This document shows, one piece after another, positions 1-8,560 of a stretch of DNA of 64,000 nt. The position numbers and the translations under genes were made by a program. The DNA is from Saprospiraceae bacterium (GTDB lineage Bacteria; Bacteroidota; Bacteroidia; Chitinophagales; Saprospiraceae): contig JADJPZ010000004.1 of the NCBI GenBank assembly GCA_016713025.1, forward strand, positions 124,001 to 188,000. The letters are read 5' to 3'. The first letter of the stretch is position 1. Each line of letters starts with the position of its first letter. The notes under the pieces are model-generated. The model saw nothing but the letters and a program-made list of their open reading frames with translations, ran no database searches and was not told where the DNA came from.

Positions 1-415
1 ATAGAAATTTGAGTTTCATTTTAATTAGTTTCGATGATTTAAATGATTTGTATTCCAATTGATTTTTGCCTCGTGCCGGCAGGGCAGATACTTTTTGCAT
101 TGCCAAAAAAGTATCCAAAAACGCTAGTTCAAAAAAAGGCGATTGCGAAGCATCGTTCATTCCCAAATCAAAATGCTTTTTCTATCGCACATTGTGAGGA
201 TTTTATGTGATATTGTGCCAAATGCGATAGACGCACTTTTGATTCTTCACTCACTATCGCTTGTTTTTTGAACAGTAAGAAGTATCCTACAATAAGAGCG
301 CTACTGAAGTAGAGAGCTAAAGCAGCTGCTCTGGACACACACCTTTCTGTATGCGAAAAAAATTAACCAAAACTCAATCAATGATGTGAAACAATTTAAT
401 GGTGGTTCACTAAAA
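1..415. other. Gene-poor left edge
   Basis: No convincing open reading frame or RNA gene is visible. The stretch is AT-rich intergenic DNA lying downstream of the minus-strand DnaC-like gene. It ends in nested inverted repeats annotated separately. Confidence 0.4.
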
Positions 416-464
416 GTGGCCGCTGCCAGGGCAGCGACCACATAACCCAAAACAATGTGAACCA
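403..464 (-). terminator. Nested hairpin, probable terminator of the DnaC-like gene
   Basis: An inner inverted repeat at 416-427 / 430-441 (GTGGCCGCTGCC with a 2-nt loop, one mismatch) reads on the minus strand as a stem followed by TTTT, as expected for an intrinsic terminator just after the DnaC-like stop at 471. An outer inverted repeat TGGTTCAC (403-410) / GTGAACCA (457-464) encloses it, so the site could form a larger cruciform. Function is inferred from position and structure. Confidence 0.5.
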
Positions 465-470
465 TGCATC

Positions 471-986
471 TTATTTTCTTTTATCGGTAGATGTGGATTT
501 GTATTCTATCCAATTGCACATCTCACGCAGGCGGCTCCGTACGCGTTCGCCGTAACATTTTTCTATATGTGGCGCAGAAAGATTGCTGGTGAAATGTGTC
601 AACACTTTGCGATTGATGAAAAGCTCGTAACGCATCAGGATGATCTGGCCAAGGACATTGGTAGTGGTGCCGTAATGTTTGACTTCGTCCTCTGCACCAA
701 GATCATCAAAACAATACGACTGTTGGATCGTATTCCTGTCAATATAGTCTACATAATTGCGCCCGTACAGCATGAGTACATTGGAACCTTGTTCCATATA
801 TTCCAAAGAAAGTTGCTGACATGACTTTATTTTAAATCTTTCGTTCAGGTCCATCAATCTTCTCAAAAGCTTTATATGTACGGTTTTTCCAACACCTGTT
901 TTTCCGGAAAGAAAAAGGCCTTTATTGAGATCAATGGAAATCAAGTTTAACAAGATGACCAAAAAAACGATATGAAATTCTGACAT
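471..986 (-). CDS. DnaC/IstB-like AAA+ ATPase, probably 5'-truncated
   Basis: The protein has a Walker A motif GKTGVGKT at residues 28-35, a Walker B-like CFDDLGAE, a sensor-1-like HFTSNLS and a C-terminal arginine-rich GERVRSRLREM, the order found in DnaC/IstB helicase-loader ATPases. Such proteins load the replicative helicase or assist transposases. At 171 residues it is shorter than usual (about 220-260). The first ~20 residues are hydrophobic and unlike the family, so the normal N-terminal partner-binding domain is missing or lies beyond a frameshift. No DnaB, primase or transposase is next to it. It is followed by a hairpin and preceded by short direct repeats, which suggests a remnant of a plasmid, phage or integrative element. 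The family call is firm; the role is inferred. Confidence 0.65.
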   Translation of the reverse strand: MSEFHIVFLVILLNLISIDLNKGLFLSGKTGVGKTVHIKLLRRLMDLNERFKIKSCQQLSLEYMEQGSNVLMLYGRNYVDYIDRNTIQQSYCFDDLGAEDEVKHYGTTTNVLGQIILMRYELFINRKVLTHFTSNLSAPHIEKCYGERVRSRLREMCNWIEYKSTSTDKRK

Positions 987-1140
987 TTATCAATATTCAC
1001 CTATCAAAACAGAATAACATTTTGTGAATATTTCTATTTTTCTTGGTGATATTGGAAACCTTTCGATCGCCGCCCCCTAGTGCGAGTGTCCCGTGTAGTT
1101 TTTTGTCTTTTTCTAAAATTTTTAATTTTTTGCTGTAGTT

Positions 1141-1253
1141 AAGTAGTATGTAGTATATAGTAGTATATGTCTTTATTTGGTACTGCGACGAGTTTTCGAC
1201 GAGTTCTCATTACGGTACGCACCTGACTGCGAATCAGTACGCACCTGACCGTA
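1141..1253. repeat. Iteron-like short direct repeats
   Basis: Three kinds of direct repeat lie within 115 bp: TAGTAT-type units at 1144-1170, CGACGAGTT twice around 1186-1205, and GTACGCACCTGAC at 1215-1227 repeated as AGTACGCACCTGAC around 1237-1250. They sit about 150-260 bp upstream of the DnaC-like gene. Such clusters are typical of replication origins or recombinase arm sites, but no Rep or integrase gene is present, so the function is only a suggestion. Confidence 0.4.
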
Positions 1254-1526
1254 AAAAGAACTCCATATCCTATTTTGAGAACTCATCGTGGACTGCTGTT
1301 TTGGTATCAAAATATGGCAAAATGTGTGATTGGAATTTTGCTCAAAATATTAACTTTTTTGGCATCATTTTTAGCGGTTTAAAAAGGCAAAAATAAATTT
1401 TGCGGTACGCTCAAAATGGTTTAAATTGTATGAAATTACATGTTCCCAGAGATTCCCCTAATTACATATAAAGATATGTTTTATTTATAATCAATTGAAT
1501 AAAAGTGATATATAGAGAAAATCTTA

Positions 1527-1600
1527 TTTTGCGGCCGACCCGTCCAGTCCGCAAAACATAACGCCAAATAGAAGTAAAATTCTGTTTGGCGTTTGTTTTT
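1527..1600 (+). terminator. Double hairpin with T-run (terminator or small RNA end)
   Basis: The first inverted repeat is TTTTGCGG (1527-1534) / CCGCAAAA (1549-1556). It is followed by AACGCCAAA (1560-1568) / TTTGGCGTT (1585-1593) and then TGTTTTT. The second stem with its T-run has the form of a plus-strand intrinsic terminator. No plus-strand gene ends here, so it may terminate a small RNA or be left over from a deleted gene. Confidence 0.4.
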
Positions 1601-1759
1601 CAAGGAGTTATGAAAGGAACAAACTCTAAATCTCACCAAATTATATATGAATTATTTGCTACCAAAATGAGACCAAGTACTAGTTAAAATGTAATGATAG
1701 ATAGCGAATGATCAAGTTTATACAAAATATAGGGGAATACTTCTCATCCAATTACTTTG

Positions 1760-1930
1760 ATGAAGCCTTTACGTCCAAGGTACCATGATCATCCGGGTTT
1801 ACCAAAAATTAGATGTACACTCCGTCATAGAGGCTATTTCAAAGGTGTTTTCGAAGAAATAAATGCAATGCCAATAAAACCCCAAATTGTGGGGAAAGAA
1901 AATCATGATAGTTTAGAATATAAGTTTTAA
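1760..1930 (+). CDS. Possible 56-residue basic protein
   Basis: An ATG-started frame of 56 codons is rich in Arg, Lys and His in its first half (MKPLRPRYHDHPG start). No known domain is recognised. It lies in a 1.2-kb stretch without other genes and downstream of the double hairpin. A second short frame (2005-2088, 27 residues) follows. Both may be fragments of a decayed gene or chance frames; coding status is uncertain. Confidence 0.25.
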   Translation: MKPLRPRYHDHPGLPKIRCTLRHRGYFKGVFEEINAMPIKPQIVGKENHDSLEYKF

Positions 1931-2223
1931 ATAAGAAATCTTTATTCTTTAATCATTTTGCCAAATACTCGGCATTACTCACGAATTATAACGGGATACT
2001 TAAAATGACGGAATCGTTTTGGGACATTGGAAGAAACGAAATTCCTAGTGATTTCAGAAATTTAGAAAACAGAATGTTTTGGTTCTAGGTTAATAGTAAA
2101 AATTTTAACATGGTACTGAAATTTGAAAAATTCTACTAAATGATGCATAAAAGCAAAGCAAAAATATTTTAAAATTTTAAAAATCGAAAATTTGTTGTAA
2201 TGTTGCTTTTAAAAATCATAAAA

Positions 2224-2889
2224 ATGAAAAAATCAGGTTTTATACCGCTAGAGTATAAAAAACCATCAGAAGAATTATTGATCCAATATACCAGCGATTT
2301 TTACCGAAAAATGAAATCGAGAAGATCAGTCCGACATTTTTCAGATAAAGTTGTTCCTGATGAAGTGATCCAAAATATCATCATGACTGCAGCTTCTGCG
2401 CCATCCGGAGCACATAAACAGCCATGGACATTTTGTGTCATTAAGGATCCTGATATCAAAGCTAAAATCAGAGTTGCAGCCGAGAAGGAAGAATATGAAA
2501 ACTATCACGGTCGCATGTCTGACGAATGGCTTAAGGATTTGGAAAAGTTTGAAACCGACTGGAAAAAGGAGTTTCTGACCACTGCACCTTGTCTGATAGT
2601 GATCTTCAGAAAGGCCTATGACCAGGAAGACGATGGGTCAAAATCCAAAAACTACTATGTGTCAGAATCAGTAGGTATCGCTGCCGGATTTTTGATAGCT
2701 GCTATTCATATGGCAGGTTTGGTGACCTTGACCCATACGCCCAGTCCGATGAATTTTTTGCAGGAATTATTGGGAAGGCCTGAAAATGAAAAACCATTTT
2801 TGTTGCTGCCTGTTGGCTTTCCGGCTGATGGTGTCTTCGTTCCTGATATCAACAGGAAGAAAATAAACGAAGTTTTGGTGAGGTATTAG
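2224..2889 (+). CDS. Iodotyrosine deiodinase-like nitroreductase
   Basis: This FMN-dependent nitroreductase-fold protein resembles the IYD (dehalogenating) branch. Using the ATG at 2224 (221 residues), it has the FMN-binding RRSVRHFS at 33-40 and APSGAHKQPWTF at 59-70. The active-site lid contains E90, Y94 and K115, spaced like the Glu-Tyr-Lys triad that clamps the halotyrosine zwitterion in human IYD. The C-terminal LLLPVGFP and VPDI motifs are also family-like. The family reductively removes iodide or other halides from halotyrosines. An ATG at 2200 would add eight residues not seen in the family, so 2224 is preferred. Superoxide dismutase follows 71 bp downstream on the same strand. The specificity call rests on the triad and overall pattern; a generic nitroreductase role remains possible. 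Confidence 0.85.
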   Translation: MKKSGFIPLEYKKPSEELLIQYTSDFYRKMKSRRSVRHFSDKVVPDEVIQNIIMTAASAPSGAHKQPWTFCVIKDPDIKAKIRVAAEKEEYENYHGRMSDEWLKDLEKFETDWKKEFLTTAPCLIVIFRKAYDQEDDGSKSKNYYVSESVGIAAGFLIAAIHMAGLVTLTHTPSPMNFLQELLGRPENEKPFLLLPVGFPADGVFVPDINRKKINEVLVRY

Positions 2890-2960
2890 AGAAATATGTA
2901 AAACAATTGGTACAATTTAGTGTTTCAAAATCATTATATCAAAAATTAAAATTTTAGAAT

Positions 2961-3572
2961 ATGGCTTTTACACTTCCTGCTTTAGGATACAATTACGATG
3001 CACTTGAACCCCATTTTGATGCGAGAACGATGGAAATTCATCATACGAAACATCATCAGGCATATATCACCAATCTAAATAATGCCATTGCTGGCACAGC
3101 CCTGGAAAATCAGGACCTTGATACAATGCTTAAAGGACTGGATATGAACAATATGCCTGTGAGAAACAATGGAGGTGGACACTGGAATCATTCGCTTTTT
3201 TGGGAAACTTTAAATCCCGAAAACAGAGGTAGGCTTTCTGGTCCGTTGGCTGATGCCATAGATGCAGCTTATGGAAGCAAGGAGACTTTTATTGAGAAGT
3301 TTGCAGCTGCTGCCATGACGAGATTCGGATCTGGCTGGGCATGGTTGTGCGCACATCCTGGCGGACATGTAGAAATATGCAGTAGTGCAAATCAGGACAA
3401 TCCTTTGATGCCAGGTATCGGTTGCGGAGGTACACCGATCCTTGGACTAGATGTATGGGAACATGCATACTATCTGAACTATCAAAACCGTAGGGTAGAT
3501 TATGTTGCAGCTTTCTGGAATGTGGTCAACTGGAATGTTGTAGAGAGAAAGTACAACAATGAGATAAAGTAA
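2961..3572 (+). CDS. sodA: Superoxide dismutase, Mn type
   Basis: A complete 203-residue Fe/Mn superoxide dismutase, which converts superoxide to hydrogen peroxide and oxygen in the cytoplasm. Metal ligands are visible as H27 (IHHTKHH), H78 (GHWNHSLFW), D165 and H169 (DVWEHAYYLNY). The second-shell Gln is at 146 (ANQDNPL) and Gly occupies the alternative position near 73, the arrangement typical of Mn rather than Fe enzymes; cambialistic use cannot be excluded. There is no signal peptide. It lies downstream of the nitroreductase and is followed after about 180 bp by a strong hairpin terminator. Confidence 0.95.
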   Translation: MAFTLPALGYNYDALEPHFDARTMEIHHTKHHQAYITNLNNAIAGTALENQDLDTMLKGLDMNNMPVRNNGGGHWNHSLFWETLNPENRGRLSGPLADAIDAAYGSKETFIEKFAAAAMTRFGSGWAWLCAHPGGHVEICSSANQDNPLMPGIGCGGTPILGLDVWEHAYYLNYQNRRVDYVAAFWNVVNWNVVERKYNNEIK

Positions 3573-3752
3573 ATAGCTAAAGGAATCTTGCTTTTTTGTA
3601 ACCCGTCGTCCGTCATAGCTTTAGAGCTACGATATCGTATCAGTAGGCATCTTGTCTAAAACTGTACAAAATAGCGATCAACAACAAGGCTGGGTGGAAG
3701 GCATTTGATATATTATATTAACGGGCCGCTACACTGAAATTTGGCACAAAGG
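3573..3752. other. Spacer downstream of sodA
   Basis: No coding frame or RNA gene is recognisable between the sodA stop and the terminator at 3753. It probably forms the 3' untranslated region. Confidence 0.4.
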
Positions 3753-3782
3753 AGCTGTTTTCACAAAGAGAACGGCTTTTTT
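3753..3782 (+). terminator. Intrinsic terminator downstream of sodA
   Basis: A 10-bp stem (AGCTGTTTTC pairing with GAGAACGGCT, including G-U pairs) closes a 5-nt ACAAA loop and is followed directly by six T. It fits a rho-independent terminator for the sodA transcript. Confidence 0.7.
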
Positions 3783-3895
3783 CTATTTACACATCAACAT
3801 TTGAACTGTTGTTTACGTTATACACTAATTGAGAACAGTTTGGTGAATGTAAAAGAAAATTTTTTTAAATTTAATAATCATTTAAATATAATTCA

Positions 3896-4588
3896 ATGAA
3901 ATCCCTTGTGTCGTCCTTTTTCATACTTTTAGTGTTTCTATCACCACTTTTTGGTCAAAATGGAGAAAACAATACTATTCAGTTTTATGAAATTATGAAG
4001 TCCAGAGATGCAGGCAAACCGCTTGAATTAAACGGGTCAGAATTTTTGTATGATGAGTGGATACCAATGAAAATATTTATGGAGGATGGACGTGTTTTTG
4101 ATGTTGCTCAGGCTAGAATCAATATTTTAGGAGGCTCTATAGATGTAATGCATAAAGGAAGAGAAATGGAATTATTGCTCACCTTTATTGATAAGGTGGA
4201 GATCAATCACGAAAGCAGATCGAAAAGTATGATGCCTATTTTCAGAGTAAAAGCTAAGGAACTGCCGGAAAAGGGATTTGTGGAAGTACTTAATGCCGGT
4301 GAAGATATTGTCTTGGTGAGATATCATAAATATATCGTAAAAGCAGATCCGAATGCCAAAATTTTGGGCTTGGATCCCAGGCCAAAGGTATTCAATAAGC
4401 AAGAAATATATGTTGTCAAAAGTAAAATTGCCTATGAAGTTTCTTCAAAAAGGATCTTAAAAAAAGTGTACAAAAACAAATCCAGGAAAATAGATGAAAT
4501 ATTTGATGCTGAAAATATTGATATAAAAAATCCTTTAGCTTTGGCATCATTGATAGCAAGAGTGAATGTCAAAGATGCGCAAAACTGA
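3896..4588 (+). CDS. Secreted hypothetical protein
   Basis: The 230-residue protein has a clear N-terminal signal peptide (MKSLVSSFFILLVFLSPLFGQ) with a probable signal peptidase I site after the Gly-Gln pair and no lipobox cysteine. The rest is lysine-rich and mixed alpha/beta; I recognise no domain. A ~324-bp gene-free region with the sodA terminator precedes it, so it is probably transcribed alone. A degenerate copy of the palindromic repeat family lies 40 bp downstream. The function is unknown. Confidence 0.75.
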   Translation: MKSLVSSFFILLVFLSPLFGQNGENNTIQFYEIMKSRDAGKPLELNGSEFLYDEWIPMKIFMEDGRVFDVAQARINILGGSIDVMHKGREMELLLTFIDKVEINHESRSKSMMPIFRVKAKELPEKGFVEVLNAGEDIVLVRYHKYIVKADPNAKILGLDPRPKVFNKQEIYVVKSKIAYEVSSKRILKKVYKNKSRKIDEIFDAENIDIKNPLALASLIARVNVKDAQN

Positions 4589-4628
4589 TTTTTTATACCA
4601 AAGAAAGAATTGCACACAAAAATTCAAT

Positions 4629-4699
4629 CTAATGATTATTTATTTAATATATAATGCATTATGATTTGATTTTTTCAAAATATTTTTTGGTCCCTATAT
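4629..4699 (-). repeat. Degenerate copy of the ~105-bp palindromic repeat (family 1)
   Basis: The stretch resembles the inner and right part of family-1 copies (TTATTTAAT ... GCATTATGATTTGATTTTTT ... ATATTTTTTGGTCCC) but lacks the left terminus. It lies immediately downstream of the broken beta-propeller gene, which has another copy at its other end. Confidence 0.5.
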
Positions 4700-4715
4700 G
4701 GTATGGTCGACTTTT

Positions 4716-5380
4716 CTATTTTCCTTTTTCGTATTTGTACAACACAGGTGCTATTTTTGCAAATGATGTCTCACTAAGTGTATAAAAAGTCTTTGAATCT
4801 GACGCCCATGCTATGGATTCTCCTTGAGGTTCTATAAAGTATGGAGGTAGATACGGTGTTGTTAATAAAGCTTCATCAATCTTTTGATTAGTTGACAAAC
4901 TAAAGTAATATATTTTCTCGTAATCTTTGATTATCATTGCACTACGATCCCTCGCTATATCACCGCCAACTATATATTTGTATGGCAATTCTGCCAATTT
5001 TGTAGCTACAATACTTCCACTTTGATATGGATATGCTATTTTTGTAAATTCCTACTTTTTGTTCTCTTTTAGTAATGATATAAATGTCACCATTTTGGGG
5101 ATCTACCATAAGCGTCTCTGCATCACGAGGGCCATCCGGATAGGTGTAAGTGATGGTTTTGATCGGGGTGACGATTGTTGGTAAGGATGACTACAATACC
5201 TGATATCTCATCCATTTGTGGATCCGATAAAATACCAAGTGTTATAGGATTTGTGTAGTATAAACTATCTTTTACCATTTGATGGTTGACCTCATTTTGT
5301 GGCATTCTGTAGCAGCTTGCCAACAGTGAAATAGTAAGTATATACCAAACAGAAAATGTATTTCGAAAATATATAATCAT
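4716..5380 (-). pseudogene. Broken secreted beta-propeller lipoprotein (SdiA-regulated/esterase-like type)
   Basis: Two minus-strand pieces belong to one gene. The N-terminal piece (5123-5380) carries a lipobox LLASC and then a DPQMDEISGIVV segment typical of secreted six-bladed propellers beginning DEISGIAASR. The other piece (4716-4997) carries propeller-like repeats. Between them a different frame encodes DGPRDAETLMVDPQNGDIY and KREQKVGIYKIAYP, so at least two frame changes occur. Sequence normally found between the first strand and the GPRDAETL block is absent, so an internal deletion is likely in addition to indels. The first ~13 codons are encoded inside the repeat at 5341-5442, so the original start has been replaced. 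Confidence 0.6.
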
Positions 5381-5442
5381 AATTATTTAATTTACAATAT
5401 AATATGATTTAAATTTTTGCAAAATATTTTCTGTTCACTATA
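5341..5442 (-). repeat. ~105-bp palindromic repeat, family 1, copy A
   Basis: The element starts TATACCAAACAGAAAAT and ends ATTTTCTGTTCACTATAA, with an AT-rich inner palindrome. It reads as the reverse complement of copies at 28317 and 47864. The ends form an inverted repeat (ACAGAAAAT / ATTTTCTGT). No transposase is encoded, so it looks like a miniature inverted-repeat element or similar. Confidence 0.75.
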
Positions 5443-5590
5443 AATCCTAAGAACAAAAACGTTTTCATAAAATGATATTTTGAAGCACAGCCAAAATTTA
5501 GATTAATTTTATTAATTTTATATAATGAAAGCCACTAAACATTCTCTTAATGTGGGTTTAAAGAAATAAAAATAAAACATGTGCTAAAAT

Positions 5591-5626
5591 AAAAAAGGTT
5601 TCAATGCAGCATTGGAACCTTTTTTA
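5591..5626 (-). terminator. Bidirectional terminator after the DUF1573 gene
   Basis: AAAAAAGGTT (5591-5600) pairs with AACCTTTTTT, CAAT pairs with ATTG, and a G-U pair bridges them around a short loop. T-runs occur on both strands. It sits 27 bp beyond the reconstructed stop of the minus-strand DUF1573 gene. Confidence 0.75.
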
Positions 5627-5652
5627 TTTTAAACTACTCTTAGGTAGAAATA

Positions 5653-6188
5653 TTAATTGCCTTTGATGATATTAGGTTGGGCAGCAGGAACCGGAACTTC
5701 TTCTTTTTTTAGGAAGAACTTCTCCAATTACCTGTAATGTGTGATCACCTGCATTCGTTCTAACGGTAATAGATTTACTAATTCTACCAACTCTGTCAGT
5801 AGCATATCTTACTTCAAGACTTGCGCTTTGACCAGGTGCTACCGGTTCGGTTGGCCACTTAGGTACTGTACATCCGCAAGAACTGGTTGCGTTATTGATG
5901 ATAAGTGGTTCCGTACCTGTGTTCGTAAATTTTACAATTCTTACAGGATCTGAATTGTGCTCTATGGTACCATAATTCACGTCCAGCGATTCAAAAGTCA
6001 TCTTTGCTTTTGATGAAGGTGCCATAATAAATTCAGGGGCAACCTGTGGCGCAGATGGTGTGGCTGGTTGTACAACCTCCTGTTTTGGAGTTTCTGGAGC
6101 ACTTTTTTACTGCGTTTTTTGCTTTTGTTTTCTGAGCATTGAGACCGAAAGCAACAAAAACTAATAGGATAAATAAAAGCTGTTTCAT
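5653..6188 (-). CDS. DUF1573 secreted protein, frameshifted twice
   Basis: The central frame (5672-6025) is a DUF1573 domain: FESLDVNYGTI, VKFTNTGTEPL, SSCGCTVPKWP and APGQSASLEVRY, the Ig-like pattern common in secreted Bacteroidota proteins. An ATG at 6188 in another frame starts a good signal peptide (MKQLLFILLVFVAFGLNAQ). Removing one A from the A6 run near 6108-6113 joins it through a Pro/Ala/Gln-rich linker (APETPKQEVV) to the domain. At the 3' end, removing one A from an A7 run near 5705 changes a short basic tail into PKKEEVPVPAAQPNIIKGN ending at 5653. The restored protein is about 178 residues. Both breaks are in homopolymers, so sequencing error is likely. Its role is unknown. Confidence 0.75.
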
Positions 6189-6379
6189 GATAATTTTTGT
6201 TTTTTATTAATTTAAGGACAAATATAGTGGTAAAAACTGTAATATATGAAAAAGTTTCATTTTCTGCTGTTAAACAACTGTTAAGAACACAATTTAGACC
6301 CATGACATGTTTTTTATACTGTATAACTATATCATTTTCAGACTTTTGTTTTGTTTTATGCGGGACGGTCTATCACTCA

Positions 6380-7052
6380 TCATTTCAAACCTCTGTTAGC
6401 CAGCAACTTAATGATTCTATCCGCTTTTTGATACCCATTGGTCACCATGTATAACTTACCATCTATTTTTGCAACTAATGCCGGAAAAGACTTGATGCCC
6501 ATGGATCCGGCAAGGTCAAAATCAGAATATGCATCCATTTTTGCCTGGCCCTGCTTGAATCGTTTGTGAAATTCTTTGGGATCCAGACCCAAACCTGCAG
6601 CTATCTGTACATATGTATCGTCGTCATTGGGCAGATTGTTTTGGATGTAAAATGATTCCTGCACAGTTTTAAAATAATCATATTTTATAGCCGGATTCAT
6701 TTTCCCTGCTAATATGACTGCCCTGCATGCTGGTTCGGTATCGTATGTGATTTCAGATTTTTTAAGGATCGCAAAATTGAATCTCTGACCACTTGTTCTG
6801 TGGACCTCTGTCCAGTGTTCATGCAGAAAGTCTCTTAAATCACCCATCTTTTCCGTTCCTCCGGGTCTCAAACCGCCCATGACGATCTCAAACGGAGTCT
6901 CGGGAAATGCAAGGATAATCTTGTCTAATTCAGGGCTAAAACCATAACACCAGGAACAGATCGGGTCACCTATAAATGAGTGTATCCTTTTGTTGACCTT
7001 TTCCCATATAAAATGAAAACATTAATAACAGACAGAAATTATTTCTCTTCAT
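6380..7052 (-). CDS. DsbA-family (FrnE-like) thioredoxin-fold protein, one frameshift
   Basis: The main frame covers residues after the active site and ends with the cis-Pro segment GIKSFPALV. Upstream, a second frame encodes GDPICSWCYGFSPELDKI, the CxxC active-site helix (CSWC) with the Trp typical of the FrnE/DsbA group. An ATG at 7052 begins a signal-like MKRNNFCLLLMFSFYMGKG followed by QQKDTLIY. One small indel near 6975 (for example loss of AT in a TATA run) separates signal peptide and active site. The restored protein of about 224 residues would be a periplasmic thiol-disulfide oxidoreductase or isomerase. It is monocistronic by position. Confidence 0.75.
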
Positions 7053-7138
7053 TAATTTCTAAACATACTCTTGATTAGCAATAAAATACAGAATTTAACC
7101 TGTATAAAAACACAATTGGTTGATTTAAAAACAGGTGT

Positions 7139-8374
7139 CTATTGATAAATCAGATATTTTTGCCTGACTTGCATAAATTTTTCCAATCCTTGTTTCCACG
7201 TCGACCTGATTTCTTCTTCACTCTTGCCTGCAAGTATTTGTTTTCTTAACTTATCGCTTCCTGCAAGTTTGTCAATGAAGTTGTTATCAAGAAAAAATTT
7301 CTGATTAGCGCTTTCATCTTATTATGATAGTCAATCAGATAACTAAGATTAATTCTTTTGTCTTTGATGATACTTCCAGTAGTAATATTACTCAGATCTG
7401 TGCCATAACACTTCTCGCCTTTCAGTGGTGGTTCTTTGGCTCCTTCATTAGGTATTGGAGTGAAAGAAAAGTCTGATTTTAAGAAAGGGTGTCCGATGAC
7501 CTGAAATTGTTTTTCTGTGCCTCTTCCTAAACTTAAAGTGGTACCTTCAAAAAAACACACAGAAGGATACAATAATATAGATCTCGTATTTGGAAGATTA
7601 GGACTGGGTTTTACAGGTAGTTCATAGAATGTGTCATGGGTATAGTTTTTACATTCTATGACAGTCAGATCGCAGATGGCTTTATTGGGCAACCAACCTT
7701 CTCCATTGATCATTTTTGCATATTCACCAATAGTCATACCATACACAGTCGGGACTTCATGCATACCTACAAATGATTTGTAGGCAGGATCGAGAATTTC
7801 GCCATCAATAAAATACCCGTTTGGATTTGGTCTGTCCAGTACCAACAGAGGCTTTTTAAATTCTGAACAGGCTTCCATTACATAGTGCAATGTGGATATG
7901 TAGGTATAAAATCTAACACCTACGTCCTGAATGTCAAAAACGACAATATCCACTTCTTTGAGATCTTCTGCTGATGGTTTTTCTTTTGCCATAGATCGAG
8001 ATGATAGGAAGGCCAGTCTTGGTATCTTTGGTATCATTGATCACTTCACCTGCATCAGCCTTACCCCTGAATCCATGCTCCGGAGCAAAAATCACGCTGA
8101 TATTTACACCAAGTTTTAATAAAGTATCGACGAGATGACTTTCTCTGACAATACTTGTCTGATTAACCACCAAAGCTACTTTTTTATTTTGTAAAAGCGG
8201 GTGGTAGACTGCAATTCTTTCAGCAGCAGTGATGACAGACATAGTTGCTTCAACTGACGACGTAGTCGGTTGAATTGTAGTTTCTTCTGTAGGTTTGCAT
8301 GTCATCAGGAAAAAGGTGACAAAAAGAGTAAATGTAAAAATACATAAGATGGTGGGTTTGTGCCTGAAAGACAA
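7139..8374 (-). CDS. namZ: NamZ-type exo-beta-N-acetylmuramidase (DUF1343), frameshifted
   Basis: The N-terminal piece (7934-8374) has a lipoprotein signal with lipobox FLMTC and the family motifs KKVALVVNQTS and IFAPEHGFRG. The C-terminal piece (7246-8037) has VVFDIQDVGVRFYTYISTLHYVM, VLDRPNPNG, PTVYGMTIGEYA, CDLTVI and SLGRGTEKQFQ(V)IGHP, all DUF1343 hallmarks. A frameshift near 7990 joins them, and a second near 7300 restores a C-terminus ending KFMQVRQKYLIYQ with stop at 7139. The family removes N-acetylmuramic acid from the non-reducing ends of peptidoglycan fragments and is common in Bacteroidota. The restored product is about 410 residues, a usual length. Confidence 0.85.
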
Positions 8375-8560
8375 TTGTTGAGAAAATATAACTATAAAAT
8401 ATTCATTTTCAATGTATTATTTCCTATTGATTTATTAGGGCAACAGTCAATTGGATATTTTATCAACCCAAAAGTAAGGGTTTTAGTATACATTAACGCT
8501 AATTTATATACTTCTTAACATTTTTTGGCTCTATATCTGCGTTTTTTACAACAAAATGTA

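Noticed and set aside
567..824. Plus-strand frame opposite the DnaC-like gene
   Set aside because: It is antisense to a gene with clear Walker motifs and has no recognisable domain.
2005..2088. 27-residue frame after the small basic protein
   Set aside because: Too short and without context; treated as chance or a fragment.
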